Of a stretch of 64,000 nucleotides of DNA, positions 12,163 to 21,700 are shown one piece after another; positions within the stretch are counted from its first letter, which is position 1, and every line of letters begins with the position of its first letter. Position numbers and translations under genes: made by a program. Source of the stretch: Polytrichum commune (Eukaryota > Streptophyta > Polytrichopsida > Polytrichales > Polytrichaceae); contig OX485803.1 of NCBI GenBank assembly GCA_950295325.1, forward strand, positions 23,558,001-23,622,000, written 5' to 3'. The notes beneath the pieces are model-generated. The model had not been told where the DNA came from. It was given only the letters and a program-made list of their open reading frames with translations, and did not search any database.

Positions 12163-14276
12163 TCATTTGCTCAATCCGGGAGGAAGTTCCTCCAAAGCCT
12201 CACATCCTTGCATGTCAAGTTTCTTGAGACTCCTCAACCCACCAAATCCTTCCGGAATCTTCTTCAAAGACTGACATCTTGCAAAATTCAACTTTTCCAA
12301 TGCACACAAATTGCTCAAGCCGGGAGGAAACTCCTTCAAAGCGTCACATTCCCACATGTCAAGTTTCTTGAGACTCGTCAACCCACAAAATCCTTCCGGT
12401 ATATTCTTCAAAGCCCGACATTTTGAGAGATCCAACTCCTCCAATGCACGCAAATTGCTCAACCCGGGAGGAAACTCCCCCAAAGCCTCACATTCCCACA
12501 TGTCAAGTTTCTTGAGATTCGTCAACCCACTAAATCCTTCCGGAATCTTCTTCAAAGACCGACATAGCGAGAAATTCAACACCTCTAAGGCACACATATT
12601 GCTCAACCCGGGAGGAAATTCCTCCAAAGCCTCACATTTTTGGAGGATAAGTTTCTTGAGACTCGTCAACCCACCAAATCCTTCCGGAATCCTCCTCATA
12701 GACCCACATTTCATAAAATTGAGCTTTTCCAATGCACACAAATTGCTTAACCCATGAGGAAACTCCTCCAAAGCCTCACATTCCCACATGTCAAGTTTTT
12801 TGAGACTTGTCAACCCACCAAATCTTTCTGGAATCTTCTTCAAAGACCGACATCTTGCAAAATTCAACTTTTCCAATACACACAAATTGCTCAACCCGGG
12901 AGGAAACTCCTCCAAAGCCTCACATTCCCACATGTCAAGTTTCTTCAGACTCGTCAACCCACCAAATCCTTCCGGAATCTTCTTCAAAGACTGACATAGC
13001 GAGAAATTCAACACCTCCAAGGCACACATATTGCTCAACCCGGGAGGAAGTTCCTCCAAAGCCTTACATCCTTGCATGTCAAGTTTCTTGAGATTCGTCA
13101 ATCCACCAAATCCTTCCGGAATCTTCTTTAAAGACCGACATCTTGTAAAATTCAACTCTTCCAATGCGCACAAATTGCTCAACCCGGGAGGAAACTCCTC
13201 CAAAGCCTCACATTCCCACATGTCAAGTTTCTTGAGATTCGTCAACCCACCGAATCCTTCCGGAATCTTTTTCAAAGACCGACATAGCGAGAAATTCAAC
13301 ACCTCTAAGGCACACATATTGCTCAACCCGGGAGGAAATTCCTCCAAAGCCTCACATTTTTGGAGGATAAGTTTCTTGAGACTCGTCAACCCACCAAATC
13401 CTTCCGGAATCTTCTTCAAAAACCGGCATCTTAAAAAAATCAACTCTTGCAATGCGCACAAATTGCTCAACCCGGTAGGAAGTTCCTCCAAAGCCTCACA
13501 TTCCCACATGTCAAGTTTCTTGAGATTCGTCAACCCACCAAATCCTTCCGGTATCTTTTTCAAAGCCCGACATTTTGAGAGATCCAACTCCTCCAATGTG
13601 CACAAATTAGTCAACCCGGGAGGAAGTTCCTCCAAAGCCTCACATCCTTGTATGTATAGTTTCTTGAGACTCCTCAACCCACCAAATCCTTCCGGAATCT
13701 TCTTCAAAGAATGACATCTTGCAAAATTCAACTTTTCCAATGCACACAAATTGCTCAACCCGGGAGGAAACTCTAAAGCGTCACATTCCCACATGTCAAG
13801 TTTCTTGAGACTCGTCAACCCACCAAATCCTTCCGGTATCTTCTCCAAAGCCCAACATCTTGAGAGATCCAACTCCTCCAATGCGCACAAATTGCTCAAC
13901 CCAGGAGGAAGTTCCTCCAAAGCCTTACATTCCCTCATGTCAAGTTTCTTGAGACTCGTCAACCCACCAAATCCTTCCGGTATCTTCTTCAAAGCCCGAC
14001 ATTTTGAGAGATCCAACTCCTCCAATGCGCACAAATTGTTCAACCCGGGAGGAAGTTCCTCCAAAGCCTCACATTCCCACATGGCAAGTTTCTTGAGATT
14101 CGTCAACCCACCAAATCCTTCCGGAATCTTCTTCAAAGCCCGACATTTTGAGAGATCCAACACCTCCAAAGCACACATATTGCTCAATCCGGGAGGACAC
14201 TCCTTCAAAGCCTCACATTTTTGGAGGATAAGTTGCTTGAGGCTCGTCAACCCACCAAATCCCTCTGGTATTTTCT
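12163..14276 (-). repeat. 144-bp coding tandem array with 720-bp higher order
   Basis: About 14.5 units of 144 bp (one has 47 codons instead of 48) form the LRR array. Units 7 and 12, counted from the N-terminal side, encode identical peptides. At DNA level the stretches beginning near 12601 and 13321 are near-identical, a shift of exactly 720 bp or five units. This indicates a recent segmental duplication inside the array by unequal exchange. Confidence 0.85.
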
Positions 14277-14799
14277 TCAAAGCCCCACAGTTCACAAAAT
14301 CCAACTCCTCCAATGCACAAGAATTGCTCAATCCTTTAGGTATGTTTCCCAATTCTTTGCAGCTTAAGATTGTCAATGATTTCAAGCTGGAGAATGTAAC
14401 AACCTCATTGAGGAAGTTGTTTATGTTTTTGCAATTGAAAAATATGATTGCCTTCAAGGGCAACCCCTTCAAATTTTCACTTAACAATGATCCTGATAAG
14501 TTGCAATTGGACACTTCCAATACGTGCAAGTTTTGGAGATAATGTTGGAAATGATTCCAAAACTTCTCTATGAAATCGTTCTCTCCTATGAAAGAGAAAG
14601 TATTTTGGGCTGAGAAATGCATCCTCAAGTATTTTAGATTAGGTGATTCTTTGACAATAGCTGAAAGTAGGTCAATATTGTTACAACATTGGACATTTAA
14701 TATACGTAGCTCTTCCATGGGTTTGAAATTCACATCTCTTTCATACTTAGATTTGCGTTGCAACTCTGTGAATGAAAGGCATTGGACAAGTTTTGTGCC
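12163..14799 (-). CDS. LRR exon of the kinase-NB-ARC-LRR gene
   Basis: Third and last recognised exon. The acceptor TGTGTAG at 14800-14806 leads in frame into GTKLVQC and then an open frame to the TGA at 12163-12165, about 878 codons. After ~150 residues of irregular LRRs come 14 full copies plus a partial copy of a 48-residue unit, itself two 24-residue LRRs: IPEGFGGLTSLKKLDMWECE, then ALEELPPGLSNLCALEELDL and a short SKCRALKK-type end. It would form the ligand- or effector-sensing solenoid of the receptor. The frame ends inside a unit, at PPGLSK, rather than with a distinct C-terminal domain. The last repeats may therefore have been lost, or the stop gained, during repeat turnover. The long open frames on the opposite strand here are by-products of the repeat. 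Confidence 0.88.
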   Translation of the reverse strand, partial: GTKLVQCLSFTELQRKSKYERDVNFKPMEELRILNVQCCNNIDLLSAIVKESPNLKYLRMHFSAQNTFSFIGENDFIEKFWNHFQHYLQNLHVLEVSNCNLSGSLLSENLKGLPLKAIIFFNCKNINNFLNEVVTFSSLKSLTILSCKELGNIPKGLSNSCALEELDFVNCGALKKIPEGFGGLTSLKQLILQKCEALKECPPGLSNMCALEVLDLSKCRALKKIPEGFGGLTNLKKLAMWECEALEELPPGLNNLCALEELDLSKCRALKKIPEGFGGLTSLKKLDMRECKALEELPPGLSNLCALEELDLSRCWALEKIPEGFGGLTSLKKLDMWECDALEFPPGLSNLCALEKLNFARCHSLKKIPEGFGGLRSLKKLYIQGCEALEELPPGLTNLCTLEELDLSKCRALKKIPEGFGGLTNLKKLDMWECEALEELPTGLSNLCALQELIFLRCRFLKKIPEGFGGLTSLKKLILQKCEALEEFPPGLSNMCALEVLNFSLCRSLKKIPEGFGGLTNLKKLDMWECEALEEFPPGLSNLCALEELNFTRCRSLKKIPEGFGGLTNLKKLDMQGCKALEELPPGLSNMCALEVLNFSLCQSLKKIPEGFGGLTSLKKLDMWECEALEEFPPGLSNLCVLEKLNFARCRSLKKIPERFGGLTSLKKLDMWECEALEEFPHGLSNLCALEKLNFMKCGSMRRIPEGFGGLTSLKKLILQKCEALEEFPPGLSNMCALEVLNFSLCRSLKKIPEGFSGLTNLKKLDMWECEALGEFPPGLSNLRALEELDLSKCRALKNIPEGFCGLTSLKKLDMWECDALKEFPPGLSNLCALEKLNFARCQSLKKIPEGFGGLRSLKKLDMQGCEALEELPPGLSK

Positions 14800-14971
14800 C
14801 TACACACATAAACAAAGGCACGTAAGTTTGATTTCTTTCCATTTCAAATGACAAAATGAATATAGAACAACAATACATACAACTAGGTTACAACTTATGC
14901 TACCTAATACATTTATTTCTTAAGACATTTAATATCGCACATCAACCTTCACAAAAACTTAAATTACACAC
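14800..14971 (-). other. Intron 2 of the kinase-NB-ARC-LRR gene
   Basis: 172-nt phase-0 intron. The donor is AAAAG/GTGTGTAAT and the acceptor TATGTGTGTAG/GGC. The reading frame is continuous across it: HCKQK then GTKLVQ. Confidence 0.8.
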
Positions 14972-16006
14972 CTTTTGTTTACAATGATTGGCAAATGCAG
15001 GGTAACTTAAATCCCAAAGTCGAGTTCCTGGAAATTCTGTTTCTGTGATCATACGACCCATATCATGCAATTGATCGTGCATGTCAAGATGATCCCGCTC
15101 ATCCATTTTTACCAATGATTTGTTGTGAAGTTTTTCCAAGATTTCGTGGGCATTCCCATCGAACATACTAAGAAATGTTTTTTTCTTCGTAAACACATCT
15201 TTGCAAAAGAAACAAGCTATGTCTAGAAACATGTTTTTTTCTTCAATAGTTAGCTCATCAAAGCTTATCCTCAATGTCTTCCAAAGTTTCTCATTTGGAC
15301 TTCCATCATGTCTTGCCCTCAACAATCTATGCAACGTTTGCTCCCATATTCTCAATCGTGTCTCCCCTTGCATACATGTGCCCATCACCTCCAAACTCAA
15401 AGGAAGCCCACAACATGCATTCACAATCTTTTCAACTACATGTTCCAAATATGGTAAACATGATTGGTTCATCCCAAAGGCATGCCTTGAAAATAGCCTC
15501 ATAGGTTGGTCCCCTGTGAGGGTTTGCATGTCTACTTTGCCAGCTGTGGGTATATGTTTCTTCAAAGAATTCCAATCACGAGAACTTGCAATCAATCTCA
15601 TGCCATCGACACCTTCCAACATATTATCGCCCAATAGTTGACATAGTTGATTTTTCTTGCTCACATTGTCCACTACGAGTAGTACTTTCTTTGTTTTTCG
15701 AACACGTTCCAATATATCTCGTGCATTGCTCAATGTTTCCACTTGAGGAGGTGAGTCGTGCATGTCTCTTGACTTGTGTTTTAATGAAAATGTACATTTT
15801 TCATCCTTCAATTCAATTACAATACACATTGCATCAAAGTGGTGGGAGATGTGGTCACTCAAAGCTTTAGCCAATGTTGACTTGCCAATTCCTCCCATAC
15901 CCACAATTCCGAGACTACCCACCTTTTGTAGTTGCTTTTCCAATTGAGACAATTTTTCTTCGACTCCGATCAATTTTGATGATTCCCTCGTGTTATTGGT
16001 GTTGAC
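14972..16006 (-). CDS. NB-ARC exon of the kinase-NB-ARC-LRR gene
   Basis: This exon starts at GTC AAC ACC, directly after TAG in the target-site duplication, and ends at AAG before the donor GTGTGT (14971 downward). It is phase 0 at both ends. Motifs in order: a VNTNN...LIGVEEKL linker, P-loop GMGGIGKSTLA, kinase-2 LLVVDNV, RNBS-B MRLIASSRDW, GLPL as CCGLPLSLEVMG, RNBS-D-like FLDIACFFC, and MHD as LDMHDQLHDMGR. It is the ATP/ADP switch of an NLR. FLDIACFF and the MHDQLHDMGR style resemble TIR-class NB-ARC domains, although the N-terminal partner here is a kinase. The exon has no start codon of its own; it is an internal exon. Confidence 0.9.
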
Positions 16007-16009
16007 CTA
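16005..16009. repeat. Target-site duplication, left
   Basis: ACCTA, identical to 35920-35924. On the host gene's strand it reads TAGGT, i.e. the 3' splice site TAG plus the first two exon bases. Confidence 0.92.
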
Positions 16010-16710
16010 TGTGAGCCCAAAAGGGTGCCCACATTTAGTCTTAGACCCTTGAAACGTTAGTTGATGCACTTTGAAGTAGCATGTTACTTCACAAAAATAT
16101 AAAAAGAGTGAAATGTTAGTCTTAGAAGTACCATGTTGTAAGAGGCTAGGATGTGAGTTGTTATTGTGTTTTTACCTTCGGAAGGATTTGAGTGAATGAG
16201 GATAGGTAAGGAGAACTTGGATTGAGTGGTTAGTGAGTAGGCTAGTACAAATGGATGGAGACAACCAAAGTGACTCAAGAAGCAAGTGCATTCGAATTGG
16301 GATGAATGGAGGATCACATGGAGCGCACAAGTGGACCACCTCATCATGGCCACTTAATGGGGAAGGCCCAAGGAAGAATGCAAGGTGGAGGATAAGCAAA
16401 TTCTCAAAGCACCAATCAAATCACGAGTTAAGCATCGTGGTTTGAATTAAGTGGTGAGCGACGATTTGGGAAAGTAAGGGGAGAAAGTTATGGCGGCGGA
16501 AAGCGAAGGAGGCTAAGTTTGGGTTGAAGCATCCCAAGTTTGGTAAAGTGTGGTAGGTAGAAAGCCAAGGCTAGTTAAATGTTCGAATTAGGATCCTTGT
16601 TGATCAATTGAGGGAGGAAGGCTTAGAAGATAGGATTGGCGCCTACTAAGTAGGAGGAAATCTCAAGGGCTTATCGTGAGCCTTGAGGGTGCTCACCCCC
16701 TCAAGCTTAC

Positions 16711-16717
16711 TATATAA
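16711..16717 (+). promoter_or_regulatory. Probable LTR TATA box
   Basis: TATATAA, preceded by a GC-richer stretch and followed by a C/T-rich run, as in many plant LTR promoters. The same motif recurs 9040 and 18080 bp further on in the other two LTRs. Inferred from sequence only. Confidence 0.5.
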
Positions 16718-17222
16718 TCCCTCATTCTTCCCTCACTCATCCTCTCTTTCCTTTGTGCTCCAAGGCACCCCACGAGTTATAAGTGTGGGTGTGGGAAGCC
16801 ATATTGGAGCACATGTGTGTGCTTAGTTTTTAGTTTGAGAGCCAAGGCTTGTTAGCCTTGAAGAGGGCTTGACCTCTTGGTAGAATTAGTGTTGACGTGA
16901 AGGATTTTAAAGTTAATTCATGATTCCAATTTGTGGTACTTAAAGTTCATGTTTTGAATACACGTGGTTGCAAGTTCCATGTTTAAGAGTTGAGCACTTG
17001 ATGTTGTGATGAGTGCAAAAATATACTTGTGTGGATTAGTTAGTCTTAGTGAAGTTAGGAAATTCTCTCTCCCCCTCTCCTCTCTAGGATTTTAGGATTT
17101 TAGGATTAGAGAAGAATTGTGTGATTAGAAAGGGGTTGTTAGTAGAATTAGGGAAATTAGGTAGGAAGATTAGTTAAGGGCTTGAATAATTAGTGAGGTA
17201 GTTGGGGATTACAACTACAAAG

Positions 17223-17480
17223 TTGTGGGTTCATGAAGGAGCTGGGTTTATGAAGGAGCTGGGTTTGTTTAGTTAGAAAGTAAAGAGCTGGGTTTATGAA
17301 GGACCTGGGTTTGTTTAGTTAGAAGCTAAGGAGCTGGGTTCATGAAGGAGCTGGGTTTATGAAGGACCTGGGTTTGTTTAGTTAGAAGCTAAGAAGCTGG
17401 GTTTATGAAGGAGCTGGGTTTATGAAGGAGCTAGGTTTATGTAATTAGAAAGTAAAGAGATGGGTTCATGAAGGAGCTTA
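17223..17480 (+). repeat. Minisatellite inside the LTR
   Basis: Imperfect copies of GGAGCTGGGTTTATGAA, interspersed with a 'gtttgtttagttagaa' spacer. The same block occurs in LTR 2 (26263-26520) and LTR 3 (35303-35560). Confidence 0.8.
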
Positions 17481-17843
17481 GTAGATAGCCTACCTAATTA
17501 GCTCATAGACAAGTAGTTAGTTACATTATGCTAGTTAGTGTTATGTGTGGCTTTCACAAGTAAATGTATTTGAGATTGACTATAGAGAATAGTGTTTTTT
17601 TTAACACTTGCATCCTCTCTTTAAAAATAAACCACGTGCACAACTTAATGGAGAATGTGGAGCACTCTCGCGATGGCAAGACAAAGGAAGCAAAGACCAA
17701 AGTTAAATCCAAGACCACTTGAAGGGTGAACCTTGCACTATGGACTCATCCAAGTCCAAATCCAATACCGCGGAGGAATGTGAGCCCAAACCCACTACTC
17801 GGACTACGGACGCTTAAGGGTGGGGGGTTTGGCCTCACATAAT

Positions 17844-17862
17844 TGGTGCGTCCGCCGGGAGC
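17844..17862 (+). promoter_or_regulatory. Primer binding site, copy 1
   Basis: TGGTGCGTCCGCCGGGAGC starts 5 nt after the LTR end. It closely resembles the reverse complement of the 3' end of plant tRNA-Gly(UCC) as I remember it. TGG at its start pairs with the tRNA CCA tail. The tRNA identity is inferred. Confidence 0.65.
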
Positions 17863-18748
17863 GAAGCGGAAGGTAGTTACAAGACTTGGAGGCGACTAGG
17901 AGACTTGGAGGCAACTAGGAAAAATTGGAGACACAAACTTGAGAGAAGGGAAGAAGCACCCGAAACTCGGTAAGTATTCTCTCTTTGGGTTATATTTGAA
18001 TTCATTGTATTTCAACTATTCCTTGGAATGAATTGCATTGTCAATTACGCAAATTCATTTTTGAGGAAGGAGCGCGGCGAAGGTAAGTCCTCAACCTTTT
18101 TGGGGATTTGCTAAGAACTTAAAAGGAACCTATAACCGAGTAGCTCATTAAAACATTAGAGGGTAAATTCACCTTAGGACATTGAACTTTGACACTCACC
18201 TCGGGGTGAGTCTCAAAGTTTTGGGAGTTGTCATTTCATGCTCTAGATTAAATTAATATTTCACAAAGTTTATGGTGTTGTTACATTGAATCACGATTGA
18301 GGGGAGTGCTAACTCACAGGGGGATGCGATTGCTCAAGGTATGTTTATTTCTTCAAAGTGAACTCATTAACTAATTAAGGAATGCCTTTTGTACTCGTGA
18401 TTGTTGTTATCCGTTGTAGAGGGTAATTCCCGAATTGTGGATGGTGTGAGAAGTTGAAGGGTGAAGCCTCGACTTTTAACATAATCTACTCGGAAGGTCA
18501 CCCCCTCACAATCGGTATTGTGGTGAGTGTTAATTTGCGGGAAGGTGCGGAGGTGATGCTCCGACTTAACCAAAAAATTAACATGAACATGCCTATCCCC
18601 TATTGGGATTCTTTCACCTAAGTGGGCTTGCAGGTTCTTTTCCTCACCTCCTAAAAAAATTATAACCACACCAAGACAAGTGAAAATATTAAGAGGAGAA
18701 TTGCTAGGATTATGTGTGGTCAAGTGAGGGTCGATCGATTCTTATGGA
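17863..18748 (+). other. Untranslated leader of the retroelement
   Basis: Nearly 900 bp between the primer binding site and the polyprotein start. It presumably holds the packaging signal. A 118-codon open frame on the opposite strand (18367-18723) shows no known motif and is treated as chance. Confidence 0.6.
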
Positions 18749-21700
18749 ATGCAAGGTAGGACTCGCTCACAAAAACCAAGTTTGATAGTAGGACTAGAGA
18801 AATCTACTCGAAAGAGGCGGTCCTCTAAAATCAGTGATAGATTAGAACAAGATAATGTTAGAATAGAGAGTTGTTTGAACGTCGAACCTAGGACTAGGTC
18901 AATTCTAGACACCTTAGAACTTGGAGCTCAACTTGAAGAGGAGATCACTCCCTCCAAATTGAGTGGTGAAACTTCTTCGGAAAATTACCCACTTAGAGAA
19001 GAATTCCCGGTAGAAGTTGATAGGGGATTGTTGAATAGTTCACCGGTCACCATGGCCGAGGAACGGGGGATGGATCCACCACCCATACCCCCAATTCCGC
19101 CCATACCTCCTATACCTCCAATAGACCCATTGGTTAGGCCAAGAGGCCTACCAATTGTGGTTCCACAAAATTTAGCGGCGATGGATATGCCATCTCATCT
19201 CCCTAAATTTTATGGGACCAAGGATGAGGACCCCTCTCGGCACATGGAACGGTATATCGAACGGTTGGCTAGCTTCCTCATAACCGACCCGGGTTATTGG
19301 TTAGTGTGGTTTCCTACCACTCTAGAGGGGGAAGCCTATGAATGGTATCGGGATCATGCCGAGGGACATTTTAGGGGATGGGAACAATTACAAAGGGAGT
19401 TTCTTAACGAATTTAGGCCGGAAGTGGGTCAAAGTACCGCATTAAGGGCATTGTCGTCATTGAAGCAAGGAAGGGAGGAAGAAATTTCGGCTTACATTAG
19501 GAGGTTTGATTTAGTGTGCACTAGATTTGTGGGTACCATGCTCAACGACGACACGCTAAAGCAATTTTTCATTCAAGGGTTTTTTAAGTCCGGAACTATT
19601 AGGGGTGTTCTAGAAAGGAATCCCTTAACCTTGGCGGATGCCAAGCGTGCGGCTAGAGATATTGAAAACTTGGATAAAGATCACGAAAGGCTATGGAGAA
19701 GGGAGGATGAATTGATCCCACAATTCATCCCCATACGCCCTAGGGTGGTAGCGGTAGAACCCGCTAAGTATGAGAACCAAATTCCATATGCCATTGTGGA
19801 CACCGGTCCCCGACCTTTAGCGGTTAGGGAACCGGCACCTCTTTTGGCACTACCGGCCCCTAGAACGGATCCACACTTGGAGGAGGTTGAGAGAAGACTA
19901 GGTGCTAGCCAACTAGGATTCCAAGAGGCTATGATAAAACAAATGCAAAGCCTCACGGATCAAATGTCATTAATGATCCGGAGTCAACAACCGGGGCCTC
20001 CACCCCCGGTTGAGTCGGGTAGGCATTCTTCCGGATTATGGTGTGTCCAATGTGGCCAACCGGGCCACACGCGTCAATTTTGTAGAAGTGGACAAAACCG
20101 TGACCAAAGAGGAAACGGTAACCCACCTCAACAAAATCAACGAGGTCAAGCGCCACCTCACTATGGAAATGGAAGCAATAGAGGACCACAACCTAGAGGG
20201 CAAGGTGGCCAAAATTTAGAGAAGAAGGAATTTCATCCCTTTTGTGGAAGGTGGCACGCTCAAGGACAATGTTGGTCCGAAGGTCAAGAGTTTAATTGTA
20301 GCAATTGTGGAGGAAGTCATCCCTCGGATACGTGTCGCCAACCGGACAAAATAATTAATGTCCCTTACCCGGTGGCTAATCCACAACAACAAGCAAGGGA
20401 TAATATGCGAGGTGCTAGGCCACAAGGAGTACCGGCCAATGAACTTAGGCCACCTAACTTATACTATGACCATAGTAATGCTAGGCAAACTTTTCATCCA
20501 CCGGCGGGCTTGCAAACTACAACCGGTTACATTCCAATACAAAATAGACAAGGAGTTCCACCTAATGGTAGTAACGGGAGACAAGCGCCTCCAACGGATC
20601 CGGGACCATCTAACTCCCAAGATGTTAGGTTCATGGATGGAGTGTTGGAGGCCACATGTGATGACATGCTTCCTCTCCCAACGAGAATTGGAGAGGAGCA
20701 AAGTCAATGGCCTCCTCACACCAATGCTATTACATATGAGTTAGTGAAGGGTAAGGGTGTGGTTGAAGAAGCACCTGCACTAGCGGTAACTACTAGGGCT
20801 AGGAGAGGGGATGCCCCGTTGGAGGTAGGAATAGGAGAGCAAGGAAATTACTCTTCGGATGAAGAGATTAATCTCTCCGAGTTGGATAGGGTAGCTAGAA
20901 GAGCTACTAAGGATGTGGAGAGGGAAAATATAATTTTACAAGATAGGGAGAGGACTAATGCGGTACATGACTTGGATAATAGCGATGTGGGTGAATGGGA
21001 AGGACCGGGGGTTCCCGTAGACGAATTCGACGTAGTGGGTAATTCTAAGGTGGAAAGATCTACCGGGTACGACTTGTGGGCGGACCTTAGTACACTCAAG
21101 GCGGATATTACTTTCGGCCAACTATTGGAAATTTCACCCACGGCAAGGAAAACATTAAAGGAGGGAATGCCGGTACACAAGAGGATGAGGAAGGTGAAAG
21201 CTAAAATAGCCGCTAGGATCCAATCACAAGGTGGAAGAGACGTGAAAGCTATAGAAATAGAAGTTGTTATAGTAGATAAGGTGGTTCCTAATGTGCTAGT
21301 CGACGGAGGGAGTAGTCTAAATATACTACCGGAGGATACTATGAAAAAATTGGGACTTGGACTCACGGGGCCTTCACCTTTGGTCATAAATATGGCAAAT
21401 CAAAGTTCGACTACGCCTTTGGGGATGATCAAGGATTGTAGAATGACTACGGGAGGTGAGGAGTACTTGGTCACCTTCCATGTCATTAAAATGCACTCCA
21501 ACAAGGACACCTTCCCCATTTTGCTAGGTAGGCCTTGGTTGCGGATGGCGAATGCTATGGTCAATTGGGGTGGACCTAAACCATCCATCACTTATGGTCC
21601 GGAGGGTAATAGGGTCATAGTGTCCATTGGTTCATTACAAGGATGGATGAAGAAGGAGATGTATTTGCCATTGGAGAAGGAAATTGATGACTTAAACGAG

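Larger units (their letters stand above)
16010..17839 (+). repeat. LTR 1 (1830 bp)
   Basis: Begins TGTGAG and ends CTCACA, a perfect 6-bp terminal inverted repeat. A TATATAA box lies at 16711-16717, followed by pyrimidine-rich sequence that may hold the transcription start. It contains an internal minisatellite near 17220-17480. Confidence 0.95.

Noticed and set aside
12208-14542. Long plus-strand open frames (up to 263 codons) rich in NPPNPSGIFFK-type repeats
   Set aside because: They are the antisense of the LRR tandem array. The repeat's codon pattern keeps the opposite frame open, and the minus-strand frame has clear LRR logic.
15971-15973. TTG as a start for a separate NB-ARC gene
   Set aside because: The frame continues upstream to a splice acceptor in phase with the kinase exon; plants do not normally start at TTG.
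18367-18723. 118-codon minus-strand frame in the retroelement leader (also at 27407-27763)
   Set aside because: No motif, and it lies antisense in the untranslated leader of a retrotransposon. Its duplication only reflects the tandem element.
20848-21387. 179-codon minus-strand frame within gag-pol (also at 29888-30427)
   Set aside because: Shadow of the polyprotein frame; no independent features.
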